Source: Lysinibacillus parviboronicapiens | GTDB lineage: Bacteria; Bacillota; Bacilli; Bacillales_A; Planococcaceae | Assembly (NCBI RefSeq): GCF_003049575.1 | Contig: NZ_PYWI01000026.1 | Location: 1-55,426, forward strand | DNA: 55,426 nucleotides | Direction: 5' to 3' | Shown: positions 42,338-52,715 of the stretch, piece by piece | How the letters are laid out: the number at the start of each line of letters is the position of its first letter | Position numbering within the stretch: position 1 is the stretch's first letter | The notes under the pieces: generated by a model | The model's input: the letters and a program-made list of their open reading frames with translations, nothing else | Told to the model about the DNA's origin: nothing | Databases searched by the model: none | Position numbers and translations under genes: made by a program

Positions 42338-44299
42338 TTAATATTTAAATTGGCTAATGAGCTGTTTTAATACGTCTGCCATATGCGCAAGAGCTTGTGC
42401 AGAAGCATTAATCTCTTCCATCGAAGCTAATTGTTCCTCTGTAGACGCTGCAACGTCCTCTGAAGCAGCTGCATTTCCTTTTGCGGAGAATGCCAAATTC
42501 TCCGTAATAGCCGTCACCTCTTGTACACTTGCTGACATCTGTTCAGACGCAGATGATACCTCTTCCATTTTAGGAGTAATTTTAACCATGCTTGTTTTAA
42601 TCACTTGGAATTTCGCGATTGCTTCATCCGATACATGTAGTCCATTTTGAACATCCTCTGTAACTTTTGCCATGATATTTACGGATTGTTCTGTTTCTAA
42701 CTGAATGCCATGGATTAGCTCGAAAATTTGTTGTGCAGATTCCTGTGATTGCTCCGCCAGCTTTCTTACTTCATCAGCAACAACCGCAAAGCCTTTTCCA
42801 TGCTCCCCTGCTCTTGCTGCCTCAATTGCTGCATTGAGAGCCAGTAAGTTAGTTTGATCTGCGATGCTTGTAATGACATCTAAAATGGACGTAATTTGTT
42901 GAGAGCGTTCATGTAATGTTTGAATTTTCGTGTTAGAATCTGTTACTGATAAATGGATAGAATGCATTTGATCTTTTGTATTTTGGACTGCCTTTCCACC
43001 CTCATCAGCCTGTAGCGTTGCATGCTGTGAAAGGTCCGTCACAATAGAAGATATCTCTGCGATATGAAGAATAGCCTTAGAAAGCTCCTGTAACGATTCT
43101 GCATTCTTATTGGCACTCGTTGTTTGTGTGTCTGCACTCGAAGCGACATCTTGAATCGATATAGCCACCTTTTCTGTAGCAATGCTTGTTTGATTGGCAT
43201 TGGCTGTTAGCTCTTCTGCCGACGAGGCTACCTCTTCAGCATTTTGTTCAATTTTTTGAATAAGAGTTCTTAAACTGTCTTGCATATCGTTAAAGGCTTG
43301 CCCTAGCTGTCCAATCTCATCATGAGATTTTACCGCCACTTTCTCAGTTAAATCACCCTTACTTATGGTTACTGCACTATCCTTGAGCGATTTAATCGGT
43401 TTTATAATCGCCTTCATGACAAAGAAGAATACAATCGCACTGATTACAATTGCAGCGATTAGTACGAGAAACGTTTTATACAAAATAGAGGATGCTGATT
43501 GGTCAATTTCCTCCGCAAAAATTGTTCCAGTAATTTTCCAATTTGTCAGTTCATTCGTTGTAAAGAACAAAATTCGGTCATCGCCGTCAAAGACATAATC
43601 ATACGTGCCAGATTTGCTGTCGTACATTTGATTAAGGAAGTTCTCGTTTAATTTCTTACCTGCTTCTAAAGTAGGATGTGAAATGACCAAATTATTATCA
43701 CCAAAAATAGAAGGATATCCATTTTTTCCGATACTAATAGAGTCCGAGACTTTTTGAATGTCTGTCAATTTTATATCAATTGCCACTACCCCAGATTGAT
43801 CCTTTACCTGACGAGCAACTGTAACGACCATATCTCCAGTACCTGCATCAATGTAAGGATTTGTAATTAAAGTTTCGCCCTTTAATTCATTGGCCTTTTT
43901 ATACCAATCCCTTTCCAACGGATTATAATCTGCACTATTTATTTTTGGTTCTTGAATAAATGCTCCCTCATTTGTTCCAACATAAATACTTAAAACATCT
44001 GGACTCAGCTTCATATATTGTTGAAAATTTTCTAGTATTGTCGATTCCTTCTGATCGTACTGAGAAGACGTTATTTCATTGCTAAAAATAGTGATTTCGT
44101 TTATTTTTTCGCTAATGGTTTTATCAATTAACGAATTTAAAATTTCCACACTTACATCTGCACTAAAAAGTATTTCTTCTTTTATCGAATTTTTTGCTGA
44201 AAGATACGATAAGCTTCCTACAGAAATAACTGGGATTAGTAAGATAAGAGCAAATAATGTGTACAGTTTACCCTTAAAGGTTCCAAATAATTTTTTCAA
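42338..44299 (-). CDS. Methyl-accepting chemotaxis protein (dCache-HAMP-MCP)
   Basis: A 653-residue chemoreceptor. TM1 lies near residues 8-28 ([17 protein letters not shown]), the extracellular dCache sensor domain is about 35-275 (with [20 protein letters not shown] and [15 protein letters not shown]), TM2 about 275-300, HAMP about 300-355, and the cytoplasmic signalling helix hairpin carries the tip [20 protein letters not shown]. It relays attractant or repellent binding to CheA/CheW. I start it at a TTG (44299) because AAAAGGAGAGCTGTT precedes it; a longer ATG start at 44323 encodes the same sequence with eight extra residues and lacks a site. Confidence 0.88.
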   Translation of the reverse strand: MKKLFGTFKGKLYTLFALILLIPVISVGSLSYLSAKNSIKEEILFSADVSVEILNSLIDKTISEKINEITIFSNEITSSQYDQKESTILENFQQYMKLSPDVLSIYVGTNEGAFIQEPKINSADYNPLERDWYKKANELKGETLITNPYIDAGTGDMVVTVARQVKDQSGVVAIDIKLTDIQKVSDSISIGKNGYPSIFGDNNLVISHPTLEAGKKLNENFLNQMYDSKSGTYDYVFDGDDRILFFTTNELTNWKITGTIFAEEIDQSASSILYKTFLVLIAAIVISAIVFFFVMKAIIKPIKSLKDSAVTISKGDLTEKVAVKSHDEIGQLGQAFNDMQDSLRTLIQKIEQNAEEVASSAEELTANANQTSIATEKVAISIQDVASSADTQTTSANKNAESLQELSKAILHIAEISSIVTDLSQHATLQADEGGKAVQNTKDQMHSIHLSVTDSNTKIQTLHERSQQITSILDVITSIADQTNLLALNAAIEAARAGEHGKGFAVVADEVRKLAEQSQESAQQIFELIHGIQLETEQSVNIMAKVTEDVQNGLHVSDEAIAKFQVIKTSMVKITPKMEEVSSASEQMSASVQEVTAITENLAFSAKGNAAASEDVAASTEEQLASMEEINASAQALAHMADVLKQLISQFKY

Positions 44300-44573
44300 A
44301 AACAGCTCTCCTTTTGTCTTCATTTAGTTTTTAAAATGTGTTGTTAGTTTCTTTTTAAAGAATGCCGCCCCCTACTCTTACAATCTTCCCTTATTTTATC
44401 GTTTAAATTTCACCCTAAGCTTTTATCGGACGAAATACTTAAATTCAAACCCACTTTTTCATTTTTTTGATTTTCGTAACATAAAACCTTCTATTTTTGC
44501 ATTTCTTCATCACTCAACTAAAATAGAGCCCCTACACCTATCGCTGGATATCACCCTGAATACAATAAGGAAT

Positions 44574-44711
44574 CTGAAGAAGAATGGTATCAAACGAACG
44601 ACAGGTACATTTATCAACTCGGATCAAGGCTTCAACTATATCAATCCATGTCACATTGAGGAAACTGTTGGGATAAACCACAAGAACAAGAACAGGGTTT
44701 CAATTGACTAA
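44574..44711 (+). pseudogene. IS3-family transposase fragment
   Basis: A 45-codon frame reads LKKNGIKRTTGTFINSDQGF, NYINPCHIEETVG, with SDQGFNYINP matching the conserved 'HSDQG.QY' box (second catalytic Asp) of IS3 transposases. The flanks are lost. Confidence 0.6.
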
Positions 44712-45348
44712 CTTTTCAGAATATAATATAATGATTGTACAGAACAACCTCTATTGTTCTGTATCTCACTATTTGCGTAATGTACAGGCGCTATGTTTTT
44801 TACAAACTTAAACGACTTCAGCGGGCTTACAATTGAATATTGATATTGTTTGAACAAAATTTTCGAAAGATTAACGGGCGTATCGCGTCACCGATTATCT
44901 TTTGACATAAGCATGTGAGAGAAACAAATAAAAGTGAACACTTTCCCTTAGAAATTAGATTTTGTTAACCCGCATAGTGAATGTACAATACAAAATAAGT
45001 GAACCCACAGTTAGTTTTGTTTTCACGGCCAAGTAGGCGTACACCCATTGCTAGCAGCAGTGTGATGGATTTTTTCATTAATTGATGTTACCTTCTTCTA
45101 TTCAGAGTGTTGGATATGTGTGAACGTAACTCCTCCCTTTAATGGGAAATGAATCACCTCGTAACTGCTTACAATTTGTGAAATGCTGTTCATCTGAGTC
45201 GCGTTAACAACAAATAGAATGATCGTTTTAGGCAACGATTTTTCCGAAGTACGGAACATTTAAGCCATCAGTAATAACGAAGCACTAAGCTTGAAGGAAG
45301 TAGGAACTAAAGTGATGTTATGTAATACCTTCCCGCTGAAGGAACAAT

Positions 45349-45387
45349 AAAAGCTGCCCATCTTGATAATAGATGTTGGCAGCTTTT
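45349..45387. terminator. Terminator downstream of the hyu/DUF917 operon
   Basis: AAAAGCTGCC pairs with GGCAGCTTTT, with internal ATCT/GAT pairing and T- or A-rich flanks. It lies about 100 bases past the DUF917 stop. Confidence 0.75.
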
Positions 45388-45487
45388 ATATTTTGCCTAT
45401 CCGTGTTGCCGCAATATCCCCAATTTGCACCCGGTCCTAAGCGTTTTACGCCTGCATACCCAACGACACCAGCGCACTGTCAAATGA

Positions 45488-46531
45488 CTAGCGAACAGCA
45501 CCAATGACTTCATCAATTTCCGCAAGTAGTGCCGCATTTTTCATCGTTGTGCTTAATTTCAAGTAGCTTTGATCGACTTGCATAACGGCTACATGCATGC
45601 CCTCCTTCAAGCTTGCACTTGGGACAGGCATCATGCTTTCCGTATCGAATGTCATGAGTAAGTCGGGAAATTTAGATTGGATAGTTCCTGCTTTTGCTAA
45701 TGTCATATACTCGTTCCAGAATGTTAAGGAGAAGTCCTCCACCATTAACTTGCCTACGTCAAAGCCATTTTCCTTTGTTAGAGAATAGTTTGTTACTTTT
45801 CCAGAGACAATGTGTACGCCATGCAAGTGACGCAAGACATTTTGCAATTTTTCATCCATTGTTTGTCCCTTAAGGTAGCTATAGCCTAGCGCAATGGCAT
45901 CAGAAATGGCATATGGTGCGCCATGTTCTTTTAAATAGCCAATGGTTACTGGGTTTCGCGTTACCCCCACCATACCACCAGCTAACACCGAAGCATGACG
46001 AACGCTTTTGGCCGTATTTTGCAAATCCCCTTCTACAAAACCTTGTAATGCCCATTTATTTTTTCCACCAGCATAAAATTGCACGGATTGATAATGTGGT
46101 TGTTCGTGTAAATTCAAGGAACCCATGATGCCTGTTGGATGTGCTCGCCCATTACAAGGGGCATCCACGACTGGTACATGTAATAACACCGATTGCAGCC
46201 AGCCATTAATTGTCGTAATCGCCCCGTTTTCGTTCGTAATGATGCCTTTTAGTCGATTAGCCATATAGCTATTCATTTTACTAAAGCTCCAGCATAGCTG
46301 TTCATTTGATATATATTGATTGGCTGCTGACGGAGCACCCACCATGGCCACACAAGCGATTAAATCATCCTCGCTCAATTCGGATATATCCATTAACTGA
46401 GGTGCCCCCACCGCGAAAATTTCCTCCACAAGCTTTAAGCCTTCCTCAAGTAGGCCACCCCCACCGCCTCCTAGAATCGTACCGCCATAGACAGCTGCAA
46501 TACCATCTTCATACGTTAACACTTTTACCAT
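45488..46531 (-). CDS. DUF917-family protein (hydantoinase-associated)
   Basis: A 347-residue cytoplasmic protein of the DUF917 family: GGTILGGGGGGLLEEGLKLV near the N-terminus, VDAPCNGRAHPTGIMGSLNL, and HASVLAGGMVGVTRNPVTIG. Such proteins are commonly encoded beside hydantoinase/oxoprolinase genes; activity is not established. I chose the ATG at 46531, behind AAGGGGG (a TTG one codon earlier is possible). It is the last gene of the five-gene operon, 15 bases after the transporter. Confidence 0.82.
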   Translation of the reverse strand: MVKVLTYEDGIAAVYGGTILGGGGGGLLEEGLKLVEEIFAVGAPQLMDISELSEDDLIACVAMVGAPSAANQYISNEQLCWSFSKMNSYMANRLKGIITNENGAITTINGWLQSVLLHVPVVDAPCNGRAHPTGIMGSLNLHEQPHYQSVQFYAGGKNKWALQGFVEGDLQNTAKSVRHASVLAGGMVGVTRNPVTIGYLKEHGAPYAISDAIALGYSYLKGQTMDEKLQNVLRHLHGVHIVSGKVTNYSLTKENGFDVGKLMVEDFSLTFWNEYMTLAKAGTIQSKFPDLLMTFDTESMMPVPSASLKEGMHVAVMQVDQSYLKLSTTMKNAALLAEIDEVIGAVR

Positions 46532-46546
46532 CAAGATACCCCCTTG

Positions 46547-48121
46547 CTATTTCCCCATTTTGAAAATGGAAGAGAAGAAACTATATAAAGCATCTCCAGC
46601 AATGACACCCGCTGCAAACACCGTCATTTCAGACTCTTTCTTTCCTTTCGTGACTTTCGTGAAAATAATACGCAGTAAAATACCGATTAATACTGCCCAG
46701 CCGGCAAGGGGATTAACAAGCAATAAACCTGTCGCAAACAAGATACCCATTTGTCTCTTTGACCCACCAAGAAGTTGAATCAAGGCGCCTGGAATGGCCC
46801 AAATCATTAACTGTTTCGCCACGTCGCCTGTAACACCCGATTGAATAGTTGCCGCATAAACATGGTTGACTGGCGCTACTAAATCTTGTGCAAAATAAGA
46901 TTTGTACGATAGTAAAACTACAATGGCAGAAATAGAAAAGGCTACTATCCCAGCGATCATTTGCTGTTTGCGTCCTTCTTTTTCTAATGCTGGATCACTA
47001 CCATGTCCACGTAAAATATAACCCGTTTTCAAATCATAGCCCATATCCGCAAATGCCACACCTGTTGCTGCACTATAGCCAGCTAATAACGCAAGGGCTG
47101 GCGGCGGAAAACCAATCAAAATGCCGACAATCAGTGTAATAAACGCAACAGCAAATGCTGGGAACCAACCAGCATGCATGGCGGCAATCCCCACAATAAG
47201 CTCATGTACAAAAGCCGCAATGGTTGCGAACACGATAAAGGCTATTAACATACCAAAAGACATGTGAGAAATGATTCCACCTAATAATGCGATTAATAAT
47301 GAAATCATTAAATATGCGATAAATCCGGCACCAAAGGCCTGTCTGATTTCTTTTTCATCTTTTGAATATTGCCATTCTTCTGTCTTTTTAGCAGACTTCT
47401 TTGTTAATAATGCAAAAGCTACTTGGAACAGCGCCACAATCCCTGCACCAATCATAATGCCATGCGGAATATAGTATTGATTTAAATCTACATTAAATAA
47501 TTGAACCGAATAGCCTCTAAGTAAAAGACCGATTCCAAACATGGTCAGCGCCCAAATATTGCCGATAAACGCGACACCAAAAGCTGACATTGGAATTTTT
47601 AGTACGGAGCCCACAATACCGACTAACACACCACCGATTAAAACTTTTGCATTCTTACCGCCCTTATCTCCAGCTTTGATCGCTTCAGCAGTGGCAATCC
47701 CCGGTGGCCAAGTACCAGCCGCCGGGAAAATCTTCGTATCAAAAAATTTATATAATAATAAAGCATCCACAAACATCGCTAAAATCACACCAATAAATAA
47801 TGGTAGAACTAAAGATTCATAACCTAAAACATAAGGAATTCCAATAGGCAACATTAAACTACTCGCTGCACTAAACGTTGCCGCGGATATCGCCGTTTGA
47901 ATAATATTTTGTCTATGCACTGATTTGAACGCTATGAATTTTCCAATCGGAATTCTTCCTAAAATCATGGCGAAGATAGCACCGACAATCGACGTATTTG
48001 CAGAAATCCCTAAAGAAGTAATCAGTTGCATCCCAATGATGGCACCAACAACAGATGTAAACACGATCATCAGTAGAGTCATAGGTTCTAAGGCTCTAGG
48101 ATGTAGTACTTTATTATTCAT
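46547..48121 (-). CDS. OPT-family membrane transporter
   Basis: A 524-residue membrane protein with about 14 helices. Segments such as IFPAAGTWPPGIATAEAIKA and GFPPPALALLAGYSAATGVA are in the style of the oligopeptide transporter (OPT/YSL) superfamily, which imports peptides or metal chelates with protons. In this operon it most likely imports the hydantoin- or oxoproline-like substrate of HyuA/HyuB. A strong CAAGATAGGAGCTGATTTC-type site precedes the ATG at 48121. Confidence 0.8.
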   Translation of the reverse strand: MNNKVLHPRALEPMTLLMIVFTSVVGAIIGMQLITSLGISANTSIVGAIFAMILGRIPIGKFIAFKSVHRQNIIQTAISAATFSAASSLMLPIGIPYVLGYESLVLPLFIGVILAMFVDALLLYKFFDTKIFPAAGTWPPGIATAEAIKAGDKGGKNAKVLIGGVLVGIVGSVLKIPMSAFGVAFIGNIWALTMFGIGLLLRGYSVQLFNVDLNQYYIPHGIMIGAGIVALFQVAFALLTKKSAKKTEEWQYSKDEKEIRQAFGAGFIAYLMISLLIALLGGIISHMSFGMLIAFIVFATIAAFVHELIVGIAAMHAGWFPAFAVAFITLIVGILIGFPPPALALLAGYSAATGVAFADMGYDLKTGYILRGHGSDPALEKEGRKQQMIAGIVAFSISAIVVLLSYKSYFAQDLVAPVNHVYAATIQSGVTGDVAKQLMIWAIPGALIQLLGGSKRQMGILFATGLLLVNPLAGWAVLIGILLRIIFTKVTKGKKESEMTVFAAGVIAGDALYSFFSSIFKMGK

Positions 48122-48142
48122 GAAATCAGCTCCTATCTTGTT

Positions 48143-48895
48143 TTATAGTTTAGTAATGTGAGATTGAATTTGATGAGAAACTTGTAATAGCTGTTCAAGC
48201 ATATATTTCTCTCTCTGTTCATCCATGTCATATATCAAACCAGAAATCGTAAGAGACGCCATAATCTCTTTCTTGTTATTGAATAATGGAACACTTATAC
48301 CAAAAGCATGTTCATTGTACTCACCTACTGTCATACACCAATTATGTTGTCGAATGGTTTGCAGCTCATTTTTCAAGTGCGCAAGAAGCTGTTTATGTTC
48401 TTCTTCAGACTGTTTTTCATGAAAATACGCTAACAATTCAAGCTGTTGTTCTTCCTCTAAATAGGCAAACATTACTTTACAGGAAGCACCGATATAAAGC
48501 GGTGTTTTCGTTCCTAATGACACCGCATATTTTATATTCTTACTACTTTCAGCTATTTTGGTTGTGACACCATATTCATTATCCATATAAGTTAGAAATA
48601 CTGATTCATTGATTTCACTCGCGAGATTTTGCATCAATTCATAAATGGCCGAATGCGGGTCACTTGAATGCGAAAGGACGTCATAAAATATAAACATTTT
48701 GTAGCCCATTTTATATTTTTTAGTACTTTCATCTTGTATTAGGTACCCTGCTTCTGTAAATGTATTGATTGTTCTTTGTACAACGCTTGTATGCATGTTT
48801 GTCATGCGTGAAATTTCACGCACTCCTAATGCGTTTTCTGTTGATGCAAAACATTCTAGTATAGCCAATGAGTTTTTTAACGTCTTGACAGTCAT
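48143..48895 (-). CDS. IclR-family transcriptional regulator
   Basis: A 250-residue regulator: N-terminal winged helix (about 1-65; LAILECFASTENALGVREIS, then RTINTFTEAGYLIQ) and C-terminal effector domain (about 75-245; YIGASCKVMFAYL, GISVPLFNNKKEIMASLTIS). AGAAGGAGC precedes the ATG. It sits inside the operon it probably controls, 14 bases after hyuB. The palindromic site at 52645 is the likely target, and the ligand is probably the pathway substrate. Confidence 0.87.
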   Translation of the reverse strand: MTVKTLKNSLAILECFASTENALGVREISRMTNMHTSVVQRTINTFTEAGYLIQDESTKKYKMGYKMFIFYDVLSHSSDPHSAIYELMQNLASEINESVFLTYMDNEYGVTTKIAESSKNIKYAVSLGTKTPLYIGASCKVMFAYLEEEQQLELLAYFHEKQSEEEHKQLLAHLKNELQTIRQHNWCMTVGEYNEHAFGISVPLFNNKKEIMASLTISGLIYDMDEQREKYMLEQLLQVSHQIQSHITKL

Positions 48896-48909
48896 TACCT
48901 GCTCCTTCT

Positions 48910-50589
48910 CTATGTGTTTTTATAGCGATAGAACTTGTGTGCCATGTCCAAAGAAATGTATTCATTTAACAAGTCCTTTTCGATTGCGTCTATGCTTCTC
49001 TCCTCGGGGCTGCCATAACCGCCCCCTGTTGCCGTAACAAGCTCTAGTTGATCTCCTTTGTGCAGTTCATAATTTGCGAGTACACCAATTGGCCCAACCT
49101 TTGTGCCATCTTGTTTATGAATAATCAGATAGTTATGTGAGCCTTCATGTCCGCCATTTAAGCCAAAAGGTGAAAATTGATGTCTACCTAAGTTGACTGA
49201 AACCTTTTGCCCATCATTATTTATGCTATAAACTCGACGCACCCCTAAACCACCTCTAAATTTCCCTGCTCCTGCACCATCACAGTTTAAGCTATATTCA
49301 TCGATATGGATACCATATTTTGTCTCCGCTATCTCTACAGGGAGGTTATAGGTTTCCCCATCCCCCATACAATATTGCCCGCTTTGCCCATCGACATCAT
49401 TGGAAGCACCCCAACCACCAACAGAAGGCTCAACAATTAGGAATGAATCGTCATTGTGTGGGTTTTTGCCCGTTAAAATAAATGTACAAACTGACTGTAA
49501 ATGGCCTGCTGAAAGTCTGTCTGGCAGGTGCTGCGCAAGTGCTTTCCATATTAAATCGGCTGCGCCAATACGCGCCTCAAAGTTCATAGAAACGGGATGT
49601 GGTCGTTTGGCAGAGACGATTGAATTTTCATCTGTTATGATTTTCAAACGATGAAATACCCCTTCATTGATGACATCAATATCACCCAGTAACGCTAAAA
49701 ACATCACCCTCACACTGGCCATTAATCCAAATTGTGAACAGTTGACAGGTACATGCACCGCCGGATGTGACCCTCTGAAGTCACAAATAAATTGTTGGTC
49801 ACTAATGGTCACCTTTACTTTTATAGGATATGGTCCACCTTTTAATGGATCACCCTCAATAAAGTCTTCGGCATAAAACTCACCCTTTGGTAAATGTTGC
49901 AGTTCGAGTTGTGCTATTTTTTCACCCTTATCCAATAACTTTTGGGTGGACAATTTTACAGCATCCGCACCGAATTTCTGACAAAGTTCACGTATGCGTT
50001 TTTCGCCTGTTTTCAATGCGGCAACTTGTGCCAACATATCGCCGATGGATAGTTCTGGTAAACGCACATTGGTCGCAATGATTTCATAGACCGCTGCACT
50101 CAGTTCACCTTTTTGATAGAGCTTAACCCCTGGTAACTGTAAGCCTTCTTGATAGATTTCATTTGAATTGCTAGTAAATGAACCTGGGTCCATTCCGCCA
50201 ACTTCTGTCCAGTGCGCTTTATTGGCCGAATAAGCGATTATTTCTCCCTTGTAGAAGATAGGTAGTACTAAGCCAACATCGGATAAATGCGAGCCACCCC
50301 CAACATAGGGGTCATTAATAATAATGACATCACCTTCGTGTAAATCCTCACCGCCATTAAACTTGTCAATAACATGCTGGACCATTGGACTTAACATACC
50401 GATAAAGCTGGTCACACCGTTTCCTTGGCTAATCAAATTACCTTTTGCATCTGTTAAGCCACATGCATAATCTAAAACCTCATAGATAACAGGACTCATT
50501 GAAGAACGGGCTAAAGCGACAAACATTTCATCTCCGATGGCCAGCAACGAATCCTGAATAATTTCTAACGCAAAAACATCTTTATTCAT
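48910..50589 (-). CDS. hyuB: Hydantoinase B/oxoprolinase subunit (HyuB)
   Basis: A 559-residue subunit of hydantoinase/oxoprolinase: RSSMSPVIYEVLDYACGLTD, ISQGNGVTSFIGMLSPMVQH, IINDPYVGGGSHLSDVGLVL and the late CDGAGAGKFRGGLGVRRVYS are typical. With HyuA it opens cyclic amide rings using ATP, as in N-methylhydantoinase or 5-oxoprolinase-like enzymes. Exact substrate not deducible. It starts 3 bases after the hyuA stop, consistent with tight coupling in a 1:1 complex. Confidence 0.9.
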   Translation of the reverse strand: MNKDVFALEIIQDSLLAIGDEMFVALARSSMSPVIYEVLDYACGLTDAKGNLISQGNGVTSFIGMLSPMVQHVIDKFNGGEDLHEGDVIIINDPYVGGGSHLSDVGLVLPIFYKGEIIAYSANKAHWTEVGGMDPGSFTSNSNEIYQEGLQLPGVKLYQKGELSAAVYEIIATNVRLPELSIGDMLAQVAALKTGEKRIRELCQKFGADAVKLSTQKLLDKGEKIAQLELQHLPKGEFYAEDFIEGDPLKGGPYPIKVKVTISDQQFICDFRGSHPAVHVPVNCSQFGLMASVRVMFLALLGDIDVINEGVFHRLKIITDENSIVSAKRPHPVSMNFEARIGAADLIWKALAQHLPDRLSAGHLQSVCTFILTGKNPHNDDSFLIVEPSVGGWGASNDVDGQSGQYCMGDGETYNLPVEIAETKYGIHIDEYSLNCDGAGAGKFRGGLGVRRVYSINNDGQKVSVNLGRHQFSPFGLNGGHEGSHNYLIIHKQDGTKVGPIGVLANYELHKGDQLELVTATGGGYGSPEERSIDAIEKDLLNEYISLDMAHKFYRYKNT

Positions 50590-50592
50590 GCT

Positions 50593-52629
50593 TTACTTCC
50601 CCTCCATCTCTACAATTAGGTTGCCGTATTTATCCATTGCAATGGATTGCTTGTCATAGATGACTACCGTAGAGCTAGGACTTTCGACAATGGCTGGGCC
50701 TTGAATCACATAGCCGGGCACTAACTTTTGCTGATCATAAACATTTACATCTACCCAACCTGTATGTTTTACATATAATCGACGTGTCGATTTCATGCAA
50801 GTGGTACTATCAATGTGCGAGAAATCTAATTCCTTAAATTGAATCGCTTCATCTTTACCATAAATCGTGAGATGAAGATTCACGAGCTCAATCGGTGTTT
50901 GAGGTAACTCAAAAGAAAATTCTTGTTGATGTTTAATATGGAAGGCTGTTGTTAAGCACTGTAGTTCCGCCTCATCGAGACAATCATTGGATGAGTTTAA
51001 CTTTACAGTGTGCTCCTGGCCTTTATAACGTAAATCGTAATTCATTTCAACATGATAATGCTCTTGTGCGAATGGCGCTTCAGCATAAGCTTTTTGCATC
51101 ACTTCTGCCATATTTCGTTGAATTTCCGCTAAATGATCTTTATGGAAGTTCAATAAATTGGTTTGGATATAATCTTGTCGGTATTCGGTCATCATCATAC
51201 CTAAAGCTGAAAAAACGGATGAACCATATGGAATAATGACTTTTTTCATGCCTAATTCTTGTGCTAAATGAATAGCATGTAGGGGACCACCGCCACCAAA
51301 GGCCACCATTGTAAACTCCGCTGGGTCATAACCTTTACGAATAGAGATTAACTTAAGTGCATTTAACATATTCGAATTGGCTATATCTAAAATTCCTTGG
51401 GCCGCCTCTTCAGCCGTAACATTAAATGGTTTGGCAATCGATTGCATAAGCGCCTCTTCAATTTTGTTCATAGCTACTGGATGATCAAAATTTGCTAATG
51501 ATAATCTTCCCAAATAGACATTCGCATCTGTAATGGTTGGTTGCGTATTGCCTAAGCCATACGCTACAGGGCCCGGATTAGCTCCAGCAGAATCTGGACC
51601 TACTTTTAATGAGCCAAATTGGTCGACTCTTGCAATGGAACCCCCACCATTGCCAATCTCCACAATATCGACAACAGGTGTTTTAATGGGATATCCTGCA
51701 AACTTGTCGTTTTTTTCGATATAGTAATCTGTTGTGACATTCACTTTGCCATCGGTAATCAGCGAACATTTCGCCGTCGTTCCGCCAACATCAAAAGCGA
51801 TAATATTGGATTCATTGAGCAGCTGACCTAATTTAGCAGCGCCGAACATGCCTGCAACAGGGCCAGATTCAACGAGGTTGATTGGCAACTCCATTGCTTT
51901 ATCAAAACTGGTCGTCCCCCCATTGGATTGCATAATTTTTAAATGTTCTGTAATACCAATTGTCCCTAATTTTTCTTGTAAACTTTTTAAATAAGCATGA
52001 GCAATTGGTTTTACATATGAATTTAAGACGGTTGTATTGGTTCTTTCATATTCTCGATATTCTTTAATGGTTTCACTCGAAAGTGTTATATAGACCTCTG
52101 GCCAAATCTTTAAAATTTCTTCTTTTAGTTGTCTTTCATGCGTTGGGTTTTTATAGCCGTGAATGAATGAAATGGCAATGGCTTCGACACCCAAGGCTTT
52201 AAATTTATTGACTAACGGAGCTACGTCATCAATGTTAAGCGCTTTCATGATATTTCCTTTAAAATCGATTCTTTCATCGATTTCTTGTCTTAAATAGCGC
52301 TCTACAAAAGGTACCGGCTTGTTATATTTAAAATTGTACAAATCTGGTCGATTCCCCCGAGCAATTTCTAAGACATCACGGAAACCTTTTGTCGTAATTA
52401 ACCCAACTACTCCCCCTTTTCTTTCCGTTAACGTGTTAATAATAACGGTCGAACCATGAATAAATGACTCGACCAACGATTGTTCCGTTACATGTCGACG
52501 TAAGACATGTAAAATCCCATCCTCAAAATGGCCTGGCGTTGTATGCCCCTTATCAAAATGAAGATTCCCCTGTTCATCTGTGAATACTAAATCGGTAAAA
52601 GTTCCACCAATATCTGTTGCTATTTTCAA
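50593..52629 (-). CDS. hyuA: Hydantoinase A/oxoprolinase subunit (HyuA)
   Basis: A 678-residue ATP-dependent subunit. The ASKHA-like fold shows ATDIGGTFTDLVF at the start, FDVGGTTAKCSLI near 275 and AFGGGGPLHAIHLAQELGMK near 450. It cleaves ATP and, together with HyuB, opens the ring of hydantoins or 5-oxoproline. GGGGATGAGG precedes the ATG. First gene of the operon; the promoter (52687-52715) and operator-like repeats (52645-52670) lie directly upstream. Confidence 0.9.
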   Translation of the reverse strand: MKIATDIGGTFTDLVFTDEQGNLHFDKGHTTPGHFEDGILHVLRRHVTEQSLVESFIHGSTVIINTLTERKGGVVGLITTKGFRDVLEIARGNRPDLYNFKYNKPVPFVERYLRQEIDERIDFKGNIMKALNIDDVAPLVNKFKALGVEAIAISFIHGYKNPTHERQLKEEILKIWPEVYITLSSETIKEYREYERTNTTVLNSYVKPIAHAYLKSLQEKLGTIGITEHLKIMQSNGGTTSFDKAMELPINLVESGPVAGMFGAAKLGQLLNESNIIAFDVGGTTAKCSLITDGKVNVTTDYYIEKNDKFAGYPIKTPVVDIVEIGNGGGSIARVDQFGSLKVGPDSAGANPGPVAYGLGNTQPTITDANVYLGRLSLANFDHPVAMNKIEEALMQSIAKPFNVTAEEAAQGILDIANSNMLNALKLISIRKGYDPAEFTMVAFGGGGPLHAIHLAQELGMKKVIIPYGSSVFSALGMMMTEYRQDYIQTNLLNFHKDHLAEIQRNMAEVMQKAYAEAPFAQEHYHVEMNYDLRYKGQEHTVKLNSSNDCLDEAELQCLTTAFHIKHQQEFSFELPQTPIELVNLHLTIYGKDEAIQFKELDFSHIDSTTCMKSTRRLYVKHTGWVDVNVYDQQKLVPGYVIQGPAIVESPSSTVVIYDKQSIAMDKYGNLIVEMEGK

Positions 52630-52644
52630 ATCCTCATCCCCTTC

Positions 52645-52670
52645 TGTTCCGATTATAGGAACACTGTTCC
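52645..52670. promoter_or_regulatory. Triple half-site operator before hyuA
   Basis: TGTTCC (52645-52650), GGAACA (52658-52663) and TGTTCC (52665-52670). The first pair is separated by 7 bases, the second pair by one, forming GGAACACTGTTCC. It lies between the -10 box and the hyuA start, so a bound regulator would block elongation. IclR proteins bind such paired sites; the operon's IclR is the obvious candidate. Confidence 0.65.
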
Positions 52671-52686
52671 ATTTAGAATTAGGTAA

Positions 52687-52715
52687 ATTATATTTAAAAA
52701 AGAAAGAAAATTCAA
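52687..52715 (-). promoter_or_regulatory. Promoter of the hyu operon
   Basis: On the minus strand, TTGAAT (52715-52710), 17 bp, TATAAT (52692-52687). Predicted transcript start is about 52680, so the triple site lies just inside the leader. Confidence 0.75.

Larger units (their letters stand above)
44300..45487. other. Decayed region between the chemoreceptor and the DUF917 operon
   Basis: 1.2 kb without an intact gene. It contains the transposase fragment at 44574-44711, a possible truncated exported peptide on the minus strand (about 44968-45081, MKKSITLLLAMGVRLLGREN...) and the terminator at 45349-45387. The rest has only short frames. Confidence 0.5.

Noticed and set aside
45230..45348. 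T-box or riboswitch before the hyu operon or downstream DNA
   Set aside because: No T-box motif (AGGGTGGNACC) or known riboswitch core was visible, and the stretch is downstream, not upstream, of the operon.
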